Positions 1 through 8,520 of a DNA stretch of 14,919 nt are shown in pieces. The position numbers and the translations under genes were made by a program. Numbering within the stretch: position 1 is the first letter of the stretch; every line of letters starts with the position of its first letter. The notes beneath the pieces are model-generated. The model had not been told where the DNA came from. It ran no database searches and saw only the letters and a list, made by a program, of their open reading frames with translations. Where the stretch lies: assembly GCA_900551775.1 (NCBI GenBank), contig URXI01000073.1, positions 1 through 14,919 of the forward strand, in the 5' to 3' direction. Source of the DNA: an uncultured Eubacterium sp. Its GTDB lineage: Bacteria; Bacillota; Clostridia; Peptostreptococcales; Anaerovoracaceae.

Positions 1-295
1 CCGATTTACTGTCAGGATAAGGGTCGATTTTTGGCATTTTCTTTCGCTGTAAGCGGCTTTTGAAGGGCTTGCCATATTCCGATATTCCCGCATAGGAACA
101 TGCCGCTCTGAGCGCAAATCAGGTGTTTTCCGTCCCTCCACATGGGGAATATCCACATGGGGATAATCCAGATGTGGCAAATCCACACATGGAGAAACCA
201 CACGGGGAAAATCCCGCACAATAAAATACCAAATAAAGAAATACCAAAGAATCAAGTAACAATCTAATTAAATATCAATCTATCAATCTTGATGG
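1..295. repeat. Copy A of a ~300-base intergenic repeat unit
   Basis: This non-coding stretch is repeated, diverged, at about 392-701. The left block (about 12-90) aligns with 403-481 at an offset of 391. The right AT-rich block (about 213-294) aligns with 618-700 at an offset of 406. The 15-base difference in offset equals exactly one unit of the internal 15-bp array, so copy A has one unit fewer than copy B. The stretch between the left block and the array (about 91-137) is poorly conserved. The copy may begin before the window. Short open frames across it, including a Trp-rich one on the minus strand, are by-products of the repeat. Function is unknown; it resembles a dispersed intergenic element of the host chromosome. 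Confidence 0.7.
138..212. repeat. 15-bp tandem array A, five units
   Basis: Five consecutive 15-base units start at 138, 153, 168, 183 and 198. Each has the form CC-N6-GG (or close to it) followed by an AT-rich 5-base linker. Units in this array use CCAC or CCAG on the left and mostly GTGG, ATGG or GGGG on the right, giving imperfect dyads. The array is followed by a CCCGCACAAT sequence that also follows array B. There are no unique spacers and the unit is far shorter than a CRISPR repeat. Confidence 0.8.
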
Positions 296-306
296 GCTAC
301 ACGATT

Positions 307-362
307 TGAAAAAATAAACCGTCTGCCACTGCGCCGATCTAATCGGCTTATGGGGCAGACGG
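307..362 (-). terminator. Terminator-like hairpin on the minus strand, between the two repeat copies
   Basis: The sequence 319-327 pairs perfectly with 354-362 (CCGTCTGCC/GGCAGACGG). Inside it, 333-338 pairs with 342-347 (GCCGAT/ATCGGC). Read on the minus strand, the stem is followed at once by TTTATTTTTT. It could terminate the long minus-strand operon about 380 bases after the res stop codon, or it could be an independent repeat element. No good terminator is visible nearer to the res stop. Confidence 0.6.
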
Positions 363-391
363 CTTGTTGCTTTGCAGCAGGGATAGATAGG

Positions 392-701
392 ATAATTCAC
401 TGTCAGGATAAGGGTCGATTTGGGGCGTTTTCTTTCGCTGTGAGCGGCTTTTGAACGGCTTGCCATATCCCGATTCCTACCCATGCCAACGGCACTCAGA
501 GGCTAAATAATTTATCTTCTGGCTAATCCGTATGGGCAATATCTGCGCAGGGAAAAGCCGTATACGGAAAGCCCGCATACGGATAATCCGTGAACGGGAA
601 AACCGTACACGGAAAATCCCGCACAATTAAATACTAAATAAAAGAAATATCAAAGAATCAAATAACAATCTAATTAAATATCAATCTATCAATCTTGATG
701 G
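392..701. repeat. Copy B of the intergenic repeat unit
   Basis: Second copy of the unit at 1-295. The left block (403-481) and right block (618-700) are closely similar to copy A, and the middle differs by one extra 15-bp unit and by base changes. The right end contains two adjacent copies of ATCAATCT before TTGATGG. The remaining bases to the res stop (702-741) show nothing recognisable. Confidence 0.7.
528..617. repeat. 15-bp tandem array B, six units
   Basis: Six 15-base units start at 528, 543, 558, 573, 588 and 603. Most have CCGT or CCGC on the left and ACGG on the right. The unit at 558 contains the perfect palindrome CCGTATACGG. Compared with array A, both arms have changed (CCAC to CCGT, GTGG to ACGG) so that the dyad character is kept. 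Confidence 0.8.
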
Positions 702-741
702 TAAGATTCAAGTTGTAGCTTGCAAATACTTGGTTGTCAGA

Positions 742-3700
742 CTATTTCATTACTTTATTTAGCAATGTCTCGTAGCTGTCCACCACATCATAAACAACAT
801 TATCTCCGCTAATGGCTTTGAAATGCTCTCTGGCGCAGTGGATCTTTGATTCTTCAATCTGTCTGAGCTGCATAGAGGACATGGAGCCTTTCGTCTCAGC
901 GACAAAATAGATGTGCTTCACGGTACCCTCGTAAAACGCGATTGCCCAGTCCGGGTTGTAATGCCCAACCGGTGTGGAAATGTAAAAGCTGTCCGGCAAC
1001 TTCACATAGACGGCGACATCCGTATTCGTGTCCAACTCGGAGGCAAAATCGCGCTCATTTGTGGAGTCGTAAACAATATGGTCGTACAAATGACGCTGCG
1101 CTTTCATGGCATTTGCGCCCAGCTTGCCTTTGATGGTCGGCTCTGTAAAGATGTCCGTGTCGTAACGCTCTTCCAGCATATTGTAGGTGATGTGCTGGAT
1201 GATGGCCGTTGCCTTCTCGTCGTTGATCAGCCCTGCCGCCTTGATGATGAACTCTTCGGGGTTGTCCTTGAACTGATCAAAGACCGCCTTTTCAATGCCG
1301 GTGAGAATCTGGACAACGGCTTTTCGGGTCAGCCCCGTTTCACCTACCAGCTTTCCGACGAGGTCATACTTGACGCTGTGATTGGTGCGGATGCGCTTGC
1401 TGCTGTCATAGGTGGAAGAGCGGGACTTTGAAAAGGCGTTTCCTTCCAGCAATTCATCCCGCGATTTGATTTCCTCCATTGTGCCGGTTTCTACTTTGAA
1501 GAACACCTTGGACACCCGGAGGTTCCGGTTCAGAGCATCAACCGCTTTCTGCACCAGTTCGTCCGTGTCGAAATCCACCACATACACCGACTTGGGACTG
1601 ATCCGCTGCCACAGCGCCTTAAATTCCGGCATCGCCAGCTTTTCAGGATCAACTTGCAGTTCTACATTCTTCTCCCGGGCATTCTCCGGCTGCATAGCGC
1701 GGCTGTCATAGACAGAGTCAATAATATTGAGCACAGCGTCCCGGCTGTCTGCCACTTCTTCGGCAACCTTGATTTCGCCATTTGCTTTGTCAGCGTAGTA
1801 TTTGTCGGTCAAAGCACCCTTGCGGTCAATATAGCCGTTGACAATGAGGTCATAATGGATCGCCTGAGCCAGTTCGCCGTCCACAACCTGTTCGTTACCG
1901 CTTGCATCTACAAGCACCTTGCCTTTGAAGAGGTCTGCGGCGACGGCCACAGGACGACCCGCAACTGCATCCGCAAGCTCGGTTTGCAAACCCTTGGCAA
2001 AGCTGTCGTAGCTCTCGCTGGCAATGACCGTCAGCACATTGACTGCATGAACATCGTTGCCCACCACATTCGCATCCATGCGCTCGCCGTCCTGATTGAC
2101 GCACAGCCGCAGACCGCGTCCCACTTCCTGCCGCTTGCGTACCTCACTGCTGCTCTGTTTCAGCGTACAGATCTGGAACACATTGGGGTTGTCCCAACCC
2201 TCACGCAGCGCCGAGTGGGAGAAAATGAACCGCACCGGCGACCGCTTCGGGTCCCTGTCCAGAAGCAGCTCCTTGTTCTTCATGATGAGATCATACGCAT
2301 CAATATCGTCTGAGGTCTTCTCTTTCTTGTCGCTGAGCTTACTGTCGGTCATCTTGCCCTTTTTGTCGATGGAAAAGTACCCGGCGTGGGTCTCATGGGC
2401 GGAGATGGAGTCAAGGTACCGGATGTAATCCTCATCGTCAAACTCCCGCTGCAAGCTGGAAACGATGTCCTCATATTCTTCTTCAAACATATCGGCATAG
2501 ATACCGTTGTAGGGATTGCCCGCTTCATCATACTGCTTATACTTCGCCACCTCGTCGATGAAGAACAGGCTCAGCACCTTGATGCCCTTATGGAAGAGCT
2601 GGCGTTCCCGCTCGATGTGGGAGAGGATGGTCTCGCGGATCTGGATGCGTCGGAGCTGGTCTTCGCTGACCTTGCCGATCACATCCCCGGCATAGATTTT
2701 AATGCCGTTCAGAAATTCCACCGAGTTGTCCCGCCCGTCGATGAACTTGACCACAAAACCGCTCTGATACTCATCCAGCCCGCCGGAATTGTCGTAGAGA
2801 TTAAATCCGATACCGGCCTTCATCGTCTTTTTGCGAATACCGGTTGCGCCCTTGAAATCAAGCTGCAAAGTCGCCGTGGGGTCAGCTTTGGAGAGGTTGA
2901 TACCCTCCAAGTAGACATACCCCTCTGTCGCCGTGCTGCCGGACTCGGTGATGCCCTTGACGGCAATCTTCTTTACCAGTCGCTTGTTGTACGCTTCCAT
3001 TGCGTCCAGCCGGTAGACCATGTTGTAAATGCTGTCCGACTTGTGGGTGGCGGAGTAGCGCAGGGTCAGCAGTGGGTTGAATTCTTTCAGCCGCTCCTTC
3101 GTCTGCTTGCCTTCTACAGACTGCGGTTCGTCAATGATGAGGATCGGGTTCGTCTTGGCGATGATGTCAATGGGGCGGCGGGAGCGGAACTCGTCCAGCT
3201 TCATGTAAATGCGCCGTGCGTCCTTGCCCCGGGCGTTGAACGCCTGAGAGTTAATAATCATCACATTGATGGAGCTGTCGGAGGCGAAGCGGTCGATCTC
3301 GGTGAGCTGAGAAGAATTGTAAATGAAGAAGCGGATTTTCTTACCGTATTCCTCGGCAAAATGCTCCTGCGTCACCTGAAAAGACTTATACACACCCTCG
3401 CGGATGGCGATGCTGGGTACCACAACGATGAACTTGCTCCAACCATAGTGCTTGTTCAGCTCGTACATGGTCTTGATGTAAGTATAGGTCTTGCCAACGC
3501 CGGTTTCCATCTCAATGGTCAGGTTGTAATGCCCCTCCAAACGCTCAGAGGGCTTGATCTGTCCTACACGCTGCACCTTTTGCAGATGTTCCAAAATCAC
3601 GCGGTCAGATAGCTCCGGCACAATGCGCTCGTTGCGCCAGCCGGTGAAATCGTCCTCATCGGTGAGGGACTGCTGGTAGTTGATACCGCGATCCATCATG

Positions 3701-3795
3701 TAGGTAGGCGTGAGGTAGGGCTGCCCGGCGAAGACATCCACCACGGCCTTTGCCGCGTCCGCCTGAAATTTCTGGTGCTTGAATTGCAGCTTCAC
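742..3795 (-). CDS. res: Type III restriction enzyme Res-like subunit (DEAD/DEAH helicase plus nuclease)
   Basis: 1017 aa, a normal length for a type III Res protein. Res proteins bind Mod, hydrolyse ATP and cut DNA next to unmethylated sites. Visible SF2 motifs are Walker A ETGVGKT (97-103), the Walker B variant IDEPQ (221-225), YSAT (247-250), SALREGWDNP (528-537) and the arginine-finger motif QEVGRGLRL (556-564). The C-terminal nuclease is of PD-(D/E)XK type, with D949 in NPDW and E967-T-K969 in AETKG. The start is GTG at 3795, chosen because its GTGA overlaps the stop of the upstream nuclease gene and a GGAGG lies 9 bases before it; this points to translational coupling. It is the last gene of the operon. 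No frameshift or lost catalytic residue is seen. Confidence 0.93.
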   Translation of the reverse strand: MKLQFKHQKFQADAAKAVVDVFAGQPYLTPTYMMDRGINYQQSLTDEDDFTGWRNERIVPELSDRVILEHLQKVQRVGQIKPSERLEGHYNLTIEMETGVGKTYTYIKTMYELNKHYGWSKFIVVVPSIAIREGVYKSFQVTQEHFAEEYGKKIRFFIYNSSQLTEIDRFASDSSINVMIINSQAFNARGKDARRIYMKLDEFRSRRPIDIIAKTNPILIIDEPQSVEGKQTKERLKEFNPLLTLRYSATHKSDSIYNMVYRLDAMEAYNKRLVKKIAVKGITESGSTATEGYVYLEGINLSKADPTATLQLDFKGATGIRKKTMKAGIGFNLYDNSGGLDEYQSGFVVKFIDGRDNSVEFLNGIKIYAGDVIGKVSEDQLRRIQIRETILSHIERERQLFHKGIKVLSLFFIDEVAKYKQYDEAGNPYNGIYADMFEEEYEDIVSSLQREFDDEDYIRYLDSISAHETHAGYFSIDKKGKMTDSKLSDKKEKTSDDIDAYDLIMKNKELLLDRDPKRSPVRFIFSHSALREGWDNPNVFQICTLKQSSSEVRKRQEVGRGLRLCVNQDGERMDANVVGNDVHAVNVLTVIASESYDSFAKGLQTELADAVAGRPVAVAADLFKGKVLVDASGNEQVVDGELAQAIHYDLIVNGYIDRKGALTDKYYADKANGEIKVAEEVADSRDAVLNIIDSVYDSRAMQPENAREKNVELQVDPEKLAMPEFKALWQRISPKSVYVVDFDTDELVQKAVDALNRNLRVSKVFFKVETGTMEEIKSRDELLEGNAFSKSRSSTYDSSKRIRTNHSVKYDLVGKLVGETGLTRKAVVQILTGIEKAVFDQFKDNPEEFIIKAAGLINDEKATAIIQHITYNMLEERYDTDIFTEPTIKGKLGANAMKAQRHLYDHIVYDSTNERDFASELDTNTDVAVYVKLPDSFYISTPVGHYNPDWAIAFYEGTVKHIYFVAETKGSMSSMQLRQIEESKIHCAREHFKAISGDNVVYDVVDSYETLLNKVMK

Positions 3796-4871
3796 TCGTC
3801 TTCGCCTCCATTCTCGTCCGTGATTTGTTCTTGCAGCAGCTTCTGCAAAGCCTCTTTGCTGGGCAGTACGGTCTCATACTTGCTGGCAAAGATCTGCGAA
3901 TTGTCCTCCGGCAGGGTCATTTCCACAACCGCGTTGTTCTTGTCCCGGCACAGGATGATGCCGATGGTCGGGTTTTCCTCCGGCAGCTTCACCTTGCGGT
4001 CGTAGTAATGCACATACATCTGCATCTGCCCAATATCCTGATGCTTGAGTTCGCCGATTTTCAGGTCAAAGAGGACAAAGCAGCGCAGCAGCCGGTTATA
4101 GAAGACCAAATCCACCATGAAGTGTTCTTCATCAAAGGTAAAGCGTTCCTGCCGTCCGACAAAGGCAAAACCAGTGCCAAGCTCCAAAAGGAATTGCTGC
4201 AAGTGGTCGATAATCCGGCTTTCCAGCTCAGTTTCGGAATAAGAAGGCAGCTCTGGCAGCCCCAAAAATTCCAACACATAGGGGTCTTTCACAGCATCCT
4301 GCGGAGTTTCTACCGTTTGCCCTTCCAAAGCCAGTCGGTAAACCTTGTCCTTGTCCGTACTGAGCGCCAGACGCTCATAGAGGGAGCTATTGTACTGCCG
4401 TTTCAGCTCATTGAGACTCCAATCGTTTTTCACCGATTCGATCTCATAAAAATGGCGCTCGTCAATATTGTCAATGCGCATGAGCTTCAAATAGTGCGAC
4501 CAGCTCAGGTAGAATTTCCGCCCGGTGCTGACAGCGGGAAGATTCTCGAATTGGCTAAACACTGTTTCGCCAATCTGATCCGAAGAATAAACCTTGTAAA
4601 ACTGCCGGATATTTTTCAGGTTGCCAACGGAAAAGCCCTTGCCGAAATTTTTTGTCAAATAGGCGGACAGCTCCTTCAAAAGCTGCGTGCCGTATGCGGC
4701 TCGGTTTGCGCCGTGCTGCTCTTCCTCCACGATCATCCGGCCAATCTCAAAATAGGCGTAGACCATCGCAAGGTTGACCGCCGTTTTGGCGTTCTTCCGC
4801 GCCTTGGCAAGTACATCGGAAACACCTTGCAGGAAGTCGCGGTTAATTGGTGTCATTTCATTCTTATCCAT
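3792..4871 (-). CDS. DUF1016/YhcG-type PD-(D/E)XK nuclease family protein
   Basis: 359 aa, close to the family's usual size. The N-terminal DUF1016 domain (about 8-160) includes the typical AYFEIGRMIVEEE stretch and the KNIRQFY motif. The C-terminal PD-(D/E)XK domain (about 205-345) shows D254 in MVDLVFYN, D269-L-K271 in FDLKIG, and a following QMQMYVHYYD helix, so the catalytic core appears intact. Proteins of this family are predicted nucleases often found with restriction systems; the substrate is not established. Here the gene lies between mod (12-base gap filled by AAGGAGG) and res (4-base overlap), so its product is expected to be made in step with Mod and Res. It may act as an extra effector or an accessory subunit; which one cannot be told from sequence. 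Confidence 0.88.
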   Translation of the reverse strand: MDKNEMTPINRDFLQGVSDVLAKARKNAKTAVNLAMVYAYFEIGRMIVEEEQHGANRAAYGTQLLKELSAYLTKNFGKGFSVGNLKNIRQFYKVYSSDQIGETVFSQFENLPAVSTGRKFYLSWSHYLKLMRIDNIDERHFYEIESVKNDWSLNELKRQYNSSLYERLALSTDKDKVYRLALEGQTVETPQDAVKDPYVLEFLGLPELPSYSETELESRIIDHLQQFLLELGTGFAFVGRQERFTFDEEHFMVDLVFYNRLLRCFVLFDLKIGELKHQDIGQMQMYVHYYDRKVKLPEENPTIGIILCRDKNNAVVEMTLPEDNSQIFASKYETVLPSKEALQKLLQEQITDENGGEDE

Positions 4872-4883
4872 CGCCGCGCCTCC

Positions 4884-6860
4884 TTAAATCACCCGTACCC
4901 GCTTGGAAATATCGTCTGCATCCTCCGGCATATAGAGCTTGAAAATCTCGAACACATTGATTTTGGCGGGGCTGTTGGCGAAGCTGCTGTCCCGGAAGAC
5001 GGCCCGCAGGGGCTTGCGCTTGGCGATCTCTTTGACGACGCTTTCCGGCACATTGGGGTCGAAGCAGGCGATCAGGTCGCCGTCGTTGTAGGTGTGGACG
5101 GTGCAGCCGTCGATCTGTTCGCTGGTATAGAGCAGGGATAGAGGCAGGCCCCAGTCCAGCAGGCAGCCGAACAGCAGGTCAAGGTCGGTGCGGTCCTCCT
5201 TGATGTTGGAGATCATATCTACAAGGTTTGGCTGATCGTAGTCATCTGCGGCATAGTAGACATCCTTCATGTTGCTGTCGTCCAGCTTGAGGACGCGAAA
5301 ACCAGTGTCGAGGTCTTGGGTAGTCAGCGGGCTTTCTTCCTTAATTTTCTCCCCGGCGCGGCGAATGCGCTCTTTGCCGATTTCGCAGATGTTTTTATAA
5401 CCGGCTTTATAGGCTTCGCTGTTTTCGTCGCATTTTTCGGGCAGCTGCACCATGATGAATTTGCGGTGTCCGCCGTCCTCGGCGTTGAGCCGCATAACCG
5501 CATGGGCGGTGGTAGCGGAGCCGGAGAAGAAGTCGAGGACGAGAGCGTCATCATAAGGAATTGAGCCAATAAAAGTTTTTAACAGGTCGACTGATTTTGG
5601 ATAGTCAAAAAACTTTTTCCCGTCAAACAACTTTTGCACCTCTGCATCACCGTTTGAAATATTTGTTATTATATCTTTCAACAATGTGTTATTAAACTCA
5701 CGGATACGGGTATAAATTTCATAACCACCTTTAGATGTTTTTAGGACTATAAGGTCATAACTCTCATTTGCAATTTTCTGTTTTGACCATCTCCAAGCAT
5801 GATATTTGTGCGTTCCATCACCATTGGGATGTGGAGGAAGTTCAACAAACCCGGGCTTAACTTCTCCTATATTACCAGTCGTAATTTCTTCAGTATTAGG
5901 ATTATAGAAGATAGAAAACACAAGATTGGGACGAGTCTCTTCATTAAACATCCTGTTATGATTATAAAGCGTGTCTCCTACGGCAAATTGTCCTCTGGAA
6001 TCAGTACGAATGTCTTTATTAAACCCTTTATAAGCGTCGGGCATTTTTTCTTTTGCAAAAGATATATTCACATTCATACTATAAGAACAAGAAAGCATCT
6101 TACAATATACGAGAACACTTTCCCATGTCTTCGCCGCCCCACATCCTGATATTTGGCGCCCAGTTATATTTGATACCCAAGCAAATTGATTCAAATAATT
6201 ATGTGCCCCAAAAACTTCATCGCAAATTTTTCTTAAATTCTGAACTTCATTATCATCAATCGAAACAAAAACAATTCCATCCTCCGCCAGCAAATTTCTC
6301 GCCAGCATCAGCCGGGAATACATCATGCTGCACCAATCTGAATGGAATCTCCCGTTGGAATCCGTGTTCTTGAACAGGCGGTTTTCATCCTCATCGTACA
6401 TCCCCATCTGCTCGTTTTCCTCTTCCTGGGAGCGCATGAAGTCGTCGGCATAGATGAAGTCGTTGCCGGTGTTGTAGGGCGGGTCGATGTAAATCATCTT
6501 CACCTTGCCCAGATACGCCTCCTGCAAGAGCTTGAGCACTTCCAGATTGTCGCCCTCGATGTAGAGGTTTTCAGTGGTGTCCCAGTCTTTGCTTTCTTCC
6601 GGACAGGGGCGCAGCGTCTTGCGGATGGGCTTGTTGGCCTCCACAATCGCCGCCTTCTTGCCCACCCAGGTGAACTCATAGCACTCGTCCCCGTCCACCA
6701 CATCGGGGGAGAGCATCTGCTTGAGCATTTCAAAGTTGATTCCGCGCTTGAGCTTGCCATTTTCATCCCTCATCTCGGTGATGCAGTTGGGGAACAGGGC
6801 AGCGATTTTGTCTATGTTCTCCGATGTAAGATCGGGGGTTTCCATGCGTAGTTTATCCAT
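4884..6860 (-). CDS. mod: Type III-like site-specific adenine DNA methyltransferase (Mod)
   Basis: 658 aa with the start chosen here. Mod methylates adenine in the recognition site and, in type III enzymes, also supplies sequence recognition to Res. Motif IV DPPY lies at 126-129 (YIDPPYNTGND), before the SAM-binding motif I LDFFSGSATTAH (about 442-453). This order is typical of the beta class that includes type III Mod. The region between, roughly 187-432, is the expected target-recognition domain and is strongly AT-rich in DNA. The frame is open upstream to an ATG at 6899. I prefer the ATG at 6860 because GGAGG (6869-6873 on the complementary strand) sits 8 bases before it, and the longer version would be read through the end of the ATPase gene. 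It overlaps the ATPase gene by 8 bases. Confidence 0.92.
   Translation of the reverse strand: MDKLRMETPDLTSENIDKIAALFPNCITEMRDENGKLKRGINFEMLKQMLSPDVVDGDECYEFTWVGKKAAIVEANKPIRKTLRPCPEESKDWDTTENLYIEGDNLEVLKLLQEAYLGKVKMIYIDPPYNTGNDFIYADDFMRSQEEENEQMGMYDEDENRLFKNTDSNGRFHSDWCSMMYSRLMLARNLLAEDGIVFVSIDDNEVQNLRKICDEVFGAHNYLNQFAWVSNITGRQISGCGAAKTWESVLVYCKMLSCSYSMNVNISFAKEKMPDAYKGFNKDIRTDSRGQFAVGDTLYNHNRMFNEETRPNLVFSIFYNPNTEEITTGNIGEVKPGFVELPPHPNGDGTHKYHAWRWSKQKIANESYDLIVLKTSKGGYEIYTRIREFNNTLLKDIITNISNGDAEVQKLFDGKKFFDYPKSVDLLKTFIGSIPYDDALVLDFFSGSATTAHAVMRLNAEDGGHRKFIMVQLPEKCDENSEAYKAGYKNICEIGKERIRRAGEKIKEESPLTTQDLDTGFRVLKLDDSNMKDVYYAADDYDQPNLVDMISNIKEDRTDLDLLFGCLLDWGLPLSLLYTSEQIDGCTVHTYNDGDLIACFDPNVPESVVKEIAKRKPLRAVFRDSSFANSPAKINVFEIFKLYMPEDADDISKRVRVI
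5565..6300 (-). other. AT-rich target-recognition segment inside mod
   Basis: The part of mod coding for about residues 187-432 differs sharply in base composition from the rest. By hand count, bases 5641-5700 are 16/60 GC, while 4981-5040 in the same gene are 39/60. The change in composition matches the block between the DPPY and SAM-binding motifs, which in type III Mod proteins holds the target-recognition domain. This fits replacement of the domain by recombination. The boundaries given are approximate. Confidence 0.65.
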
Positions 6861-8520
6861 TGGTAGTTCCTCCGTTATTATCGTCATTATCGTCTCCAAA
6901 TATTTCTGCTTCTAACTCCTTATATACGTCCATATCCGGCGTAATCAAGGGGGCAAGGGTATCTCGCATAAACGGGTCGGGGTTATTCCCGCATTGTGTT
7001 AGCGAAAGGCGGCGTTTAAGAGAGATATATATTCCGCCACTCGCTTTTTTGAAATCATCCGGTGCATTGCCTCTGGAAACAGAATCCGTAAGTGCTTTCT
7101 GCTTTTCCTGTATGCAGGCAACATATTCTTCCGGTTTTCCAACTTTATCACACAATTTTTTGATTACAGCATCATCAAGCACATAGGATTCAAGGTTGCG
7201 CCTCTTCAAAACCTTTATACCGGCTTTAGCGAGGTCAGCAACTTCCTGTGAGCTACGATCATCCCGATCAACAATCTTAATTACCTTTGTGCCAGTAAGT
7301 AGAGTCTGGATTATTTCACCACTATTTTTCTCAATATTTTCGATGTCATTACATGAACCACCGGAAATGAAGAAAGCTTCTGGATGGGTATCTGCAAAGA
7401 TTGTTGAGTATATTGTCTTATCAAAATCCTTGCGCTTCCCGCCATTTGGATCACCTTCACAAAACACTATCGTCTTAGGCAGCATTAGCTTTGCAAAATC
7501 TCCGAACGCAAGCTCATAGAACTTATTGATTACAGCTTTCCCGATTCTTGAAGGCCGAATGATTTGATCTGTATCAAAATCTCTATTTCCAAAATCGAGA
7601 AACACTACTGTACCCGGATTTTCTTTTTCAATATCTTCAGCTTCCTGAAGCATACCGATTGAATGGGTGGATACCCAAAGTTGCGAACTACCCGGAATCA
7701 ACAAGTAAAGTTCACGAAGCACTTTGCCTTGGAGTTTTGTGTGCATATGAAGTTCTGGCTCGTCTATACAATAAACTGCATCAGGATAGTATTTGGACTG
7801 GACAACCATATCCAATATCAAATCAAATGCAGATTTCTCGCCAGCGGAAAGATTCTGATAGCTAAAATCTTTTGTCGTTCCCTTCGTAAAATAGAAGTTA
7901 CCGTTTTGCAGTGGATCGCCAACCGATGAGAGTTCCAAATCCTCGAATACATTTTTAAGAGCTACTTGGATTCTTCCAATCAGTTCGTCACGCAATGTAA
8001 CGACAGCTTTTTCATTGTTTGCATCATCAAACACCCCTGCAATAGTACTAGCAATAAGTCTCTGGTAATTGGAAGAAACGGTTTGGTCATTTTGTATCAA
8101 CGAAGAAAGCCTGATTGATTTAGTAGGATCTTGCTGCTTTTGCATGGATTCTATTTGGAAATCCGGTTCGTTCCTATATGCACTTCTAAAATAGAAATGC
8201 CCCTTAATATCGTCGTGGTTCCCTAGCGTGTTAGAGAATGTTGCTTCATGGAAATCGATATTGACAAGTTTTAATGCTCTACTTCTCCATTCAGAGTAGT
8301 TAAATTCTTCAACATTACCAGCTTTGCTTAGATAATGATAATCTCCCGCATCATTATATCCTGCACATTTATAGTAATGGTTCATTGCCTCCATAAACGA
8401 AGTCTTTCCAGACCCATTAGGTCCCACAAGAACAACTAATTTTGCTGTTTCTGGAATACTGTCTACTGTTAAATGTGTAAATCGCTTGAAGTTATTCAGC
8501 TCTATACTTTTTATCCTCAT
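6853..8520 (-). CDS. AAA ATPase with TOPRIM-like domain (OLD-like)
   Basis: 555 aa. The N-terminal ABC/AAA-type ATPase has Walker A GPNGSGKT (33-40), signature LSAGEK (224-229), Walker B IDEPELH (252-258) and an H-loop STHS (284-287). A TOPRIM-like region follows, with CEGDP (354-358) and DRDD (418-421), the acidic residues that bind metal in OLD-family nucleases. OLD-type proteins are ATP-regulated nucleases used in several anti-phage systems; the specific activity here is inferred. The start overlaps the stop of the DUF4391 gene by ATGA, and the end overlaps mod by 8 bases. The gene is more AT-rich than its neighbours (8281-8340 is 19/60 GC, against 31/60 for 8881-8940 in DUF4391), suggesting a separate origin. 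The last ~15 residues are acidic and Asn/Gly-rich. Confidence 0.88.
   Translation of the reverse strand: MRIKSIELNNFKRFTHLTVDSIPETAKLVVLVGPNGSGKTSFMEAMNHYYKCAGYNDAGDYHYLSKAGNVEEFNYSEWRSRALKLVNIDFHEATFSNTLGNHDDIKGHFYFRSAYRNEPDFQIESMQKQQDPTKSIRLSSLIQNDQTVSSNYQRLIASTIAGVFDDANNEKAVVTLRDELIGRIQVALKNVFEDLELSSVGDPLQNGNFYFTKGTTKDFSYQNLSAGEKSAFDLILDMVVQSKYYPDAVYCIDEPELHMHTKLQGKVLRELYLLIPGSSQLWVSTHSIGMLQEAEDIEKENPGTVVFLDFGNRDFDTDQIIRPSRIGKAVINKFYELAFGDFAKLMLPKTIVFCEGDPNGGKRKDFDKTIYSTIFADTHPEAFFISGGSCNDIENIEKNSGEIIQTLLTGTKVIKIVDRDDRSSQEVADLAKAGIKVLKRRNLESYVLDDAVIKKLCDKVGKPEEYVACIQEKQKALTDSVSRGNAPDDFKKASGGIYISLKRRLSLTQCGNNPDPFMRDTLAPLITPDMDVYKELEAEIFGDDNDDNNGGTTNG

Noticed and set aside
12..221. 69-codon minus-strand frame with a Trp-rich pentapeptide repeat
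   Set aside because: The pentapeptide pattern is simply the translation of the 15-bp DNA array; array B does not keep the same peptide.
138..617. CRISPR-like array
   Set aside because: Units are 15 bases with no unique spacers and no cas genes are present.
2386..3612. 408-codon open frame opposite res
   Set aside because: Antisense to conserved helicase motifs of Res, and without a recognisable domain.
3825..5141. 438-codon open frame opposite the DUF1016 gene
   Set aside because: Runs across two real genes on the other strand and has no recognisable domain.
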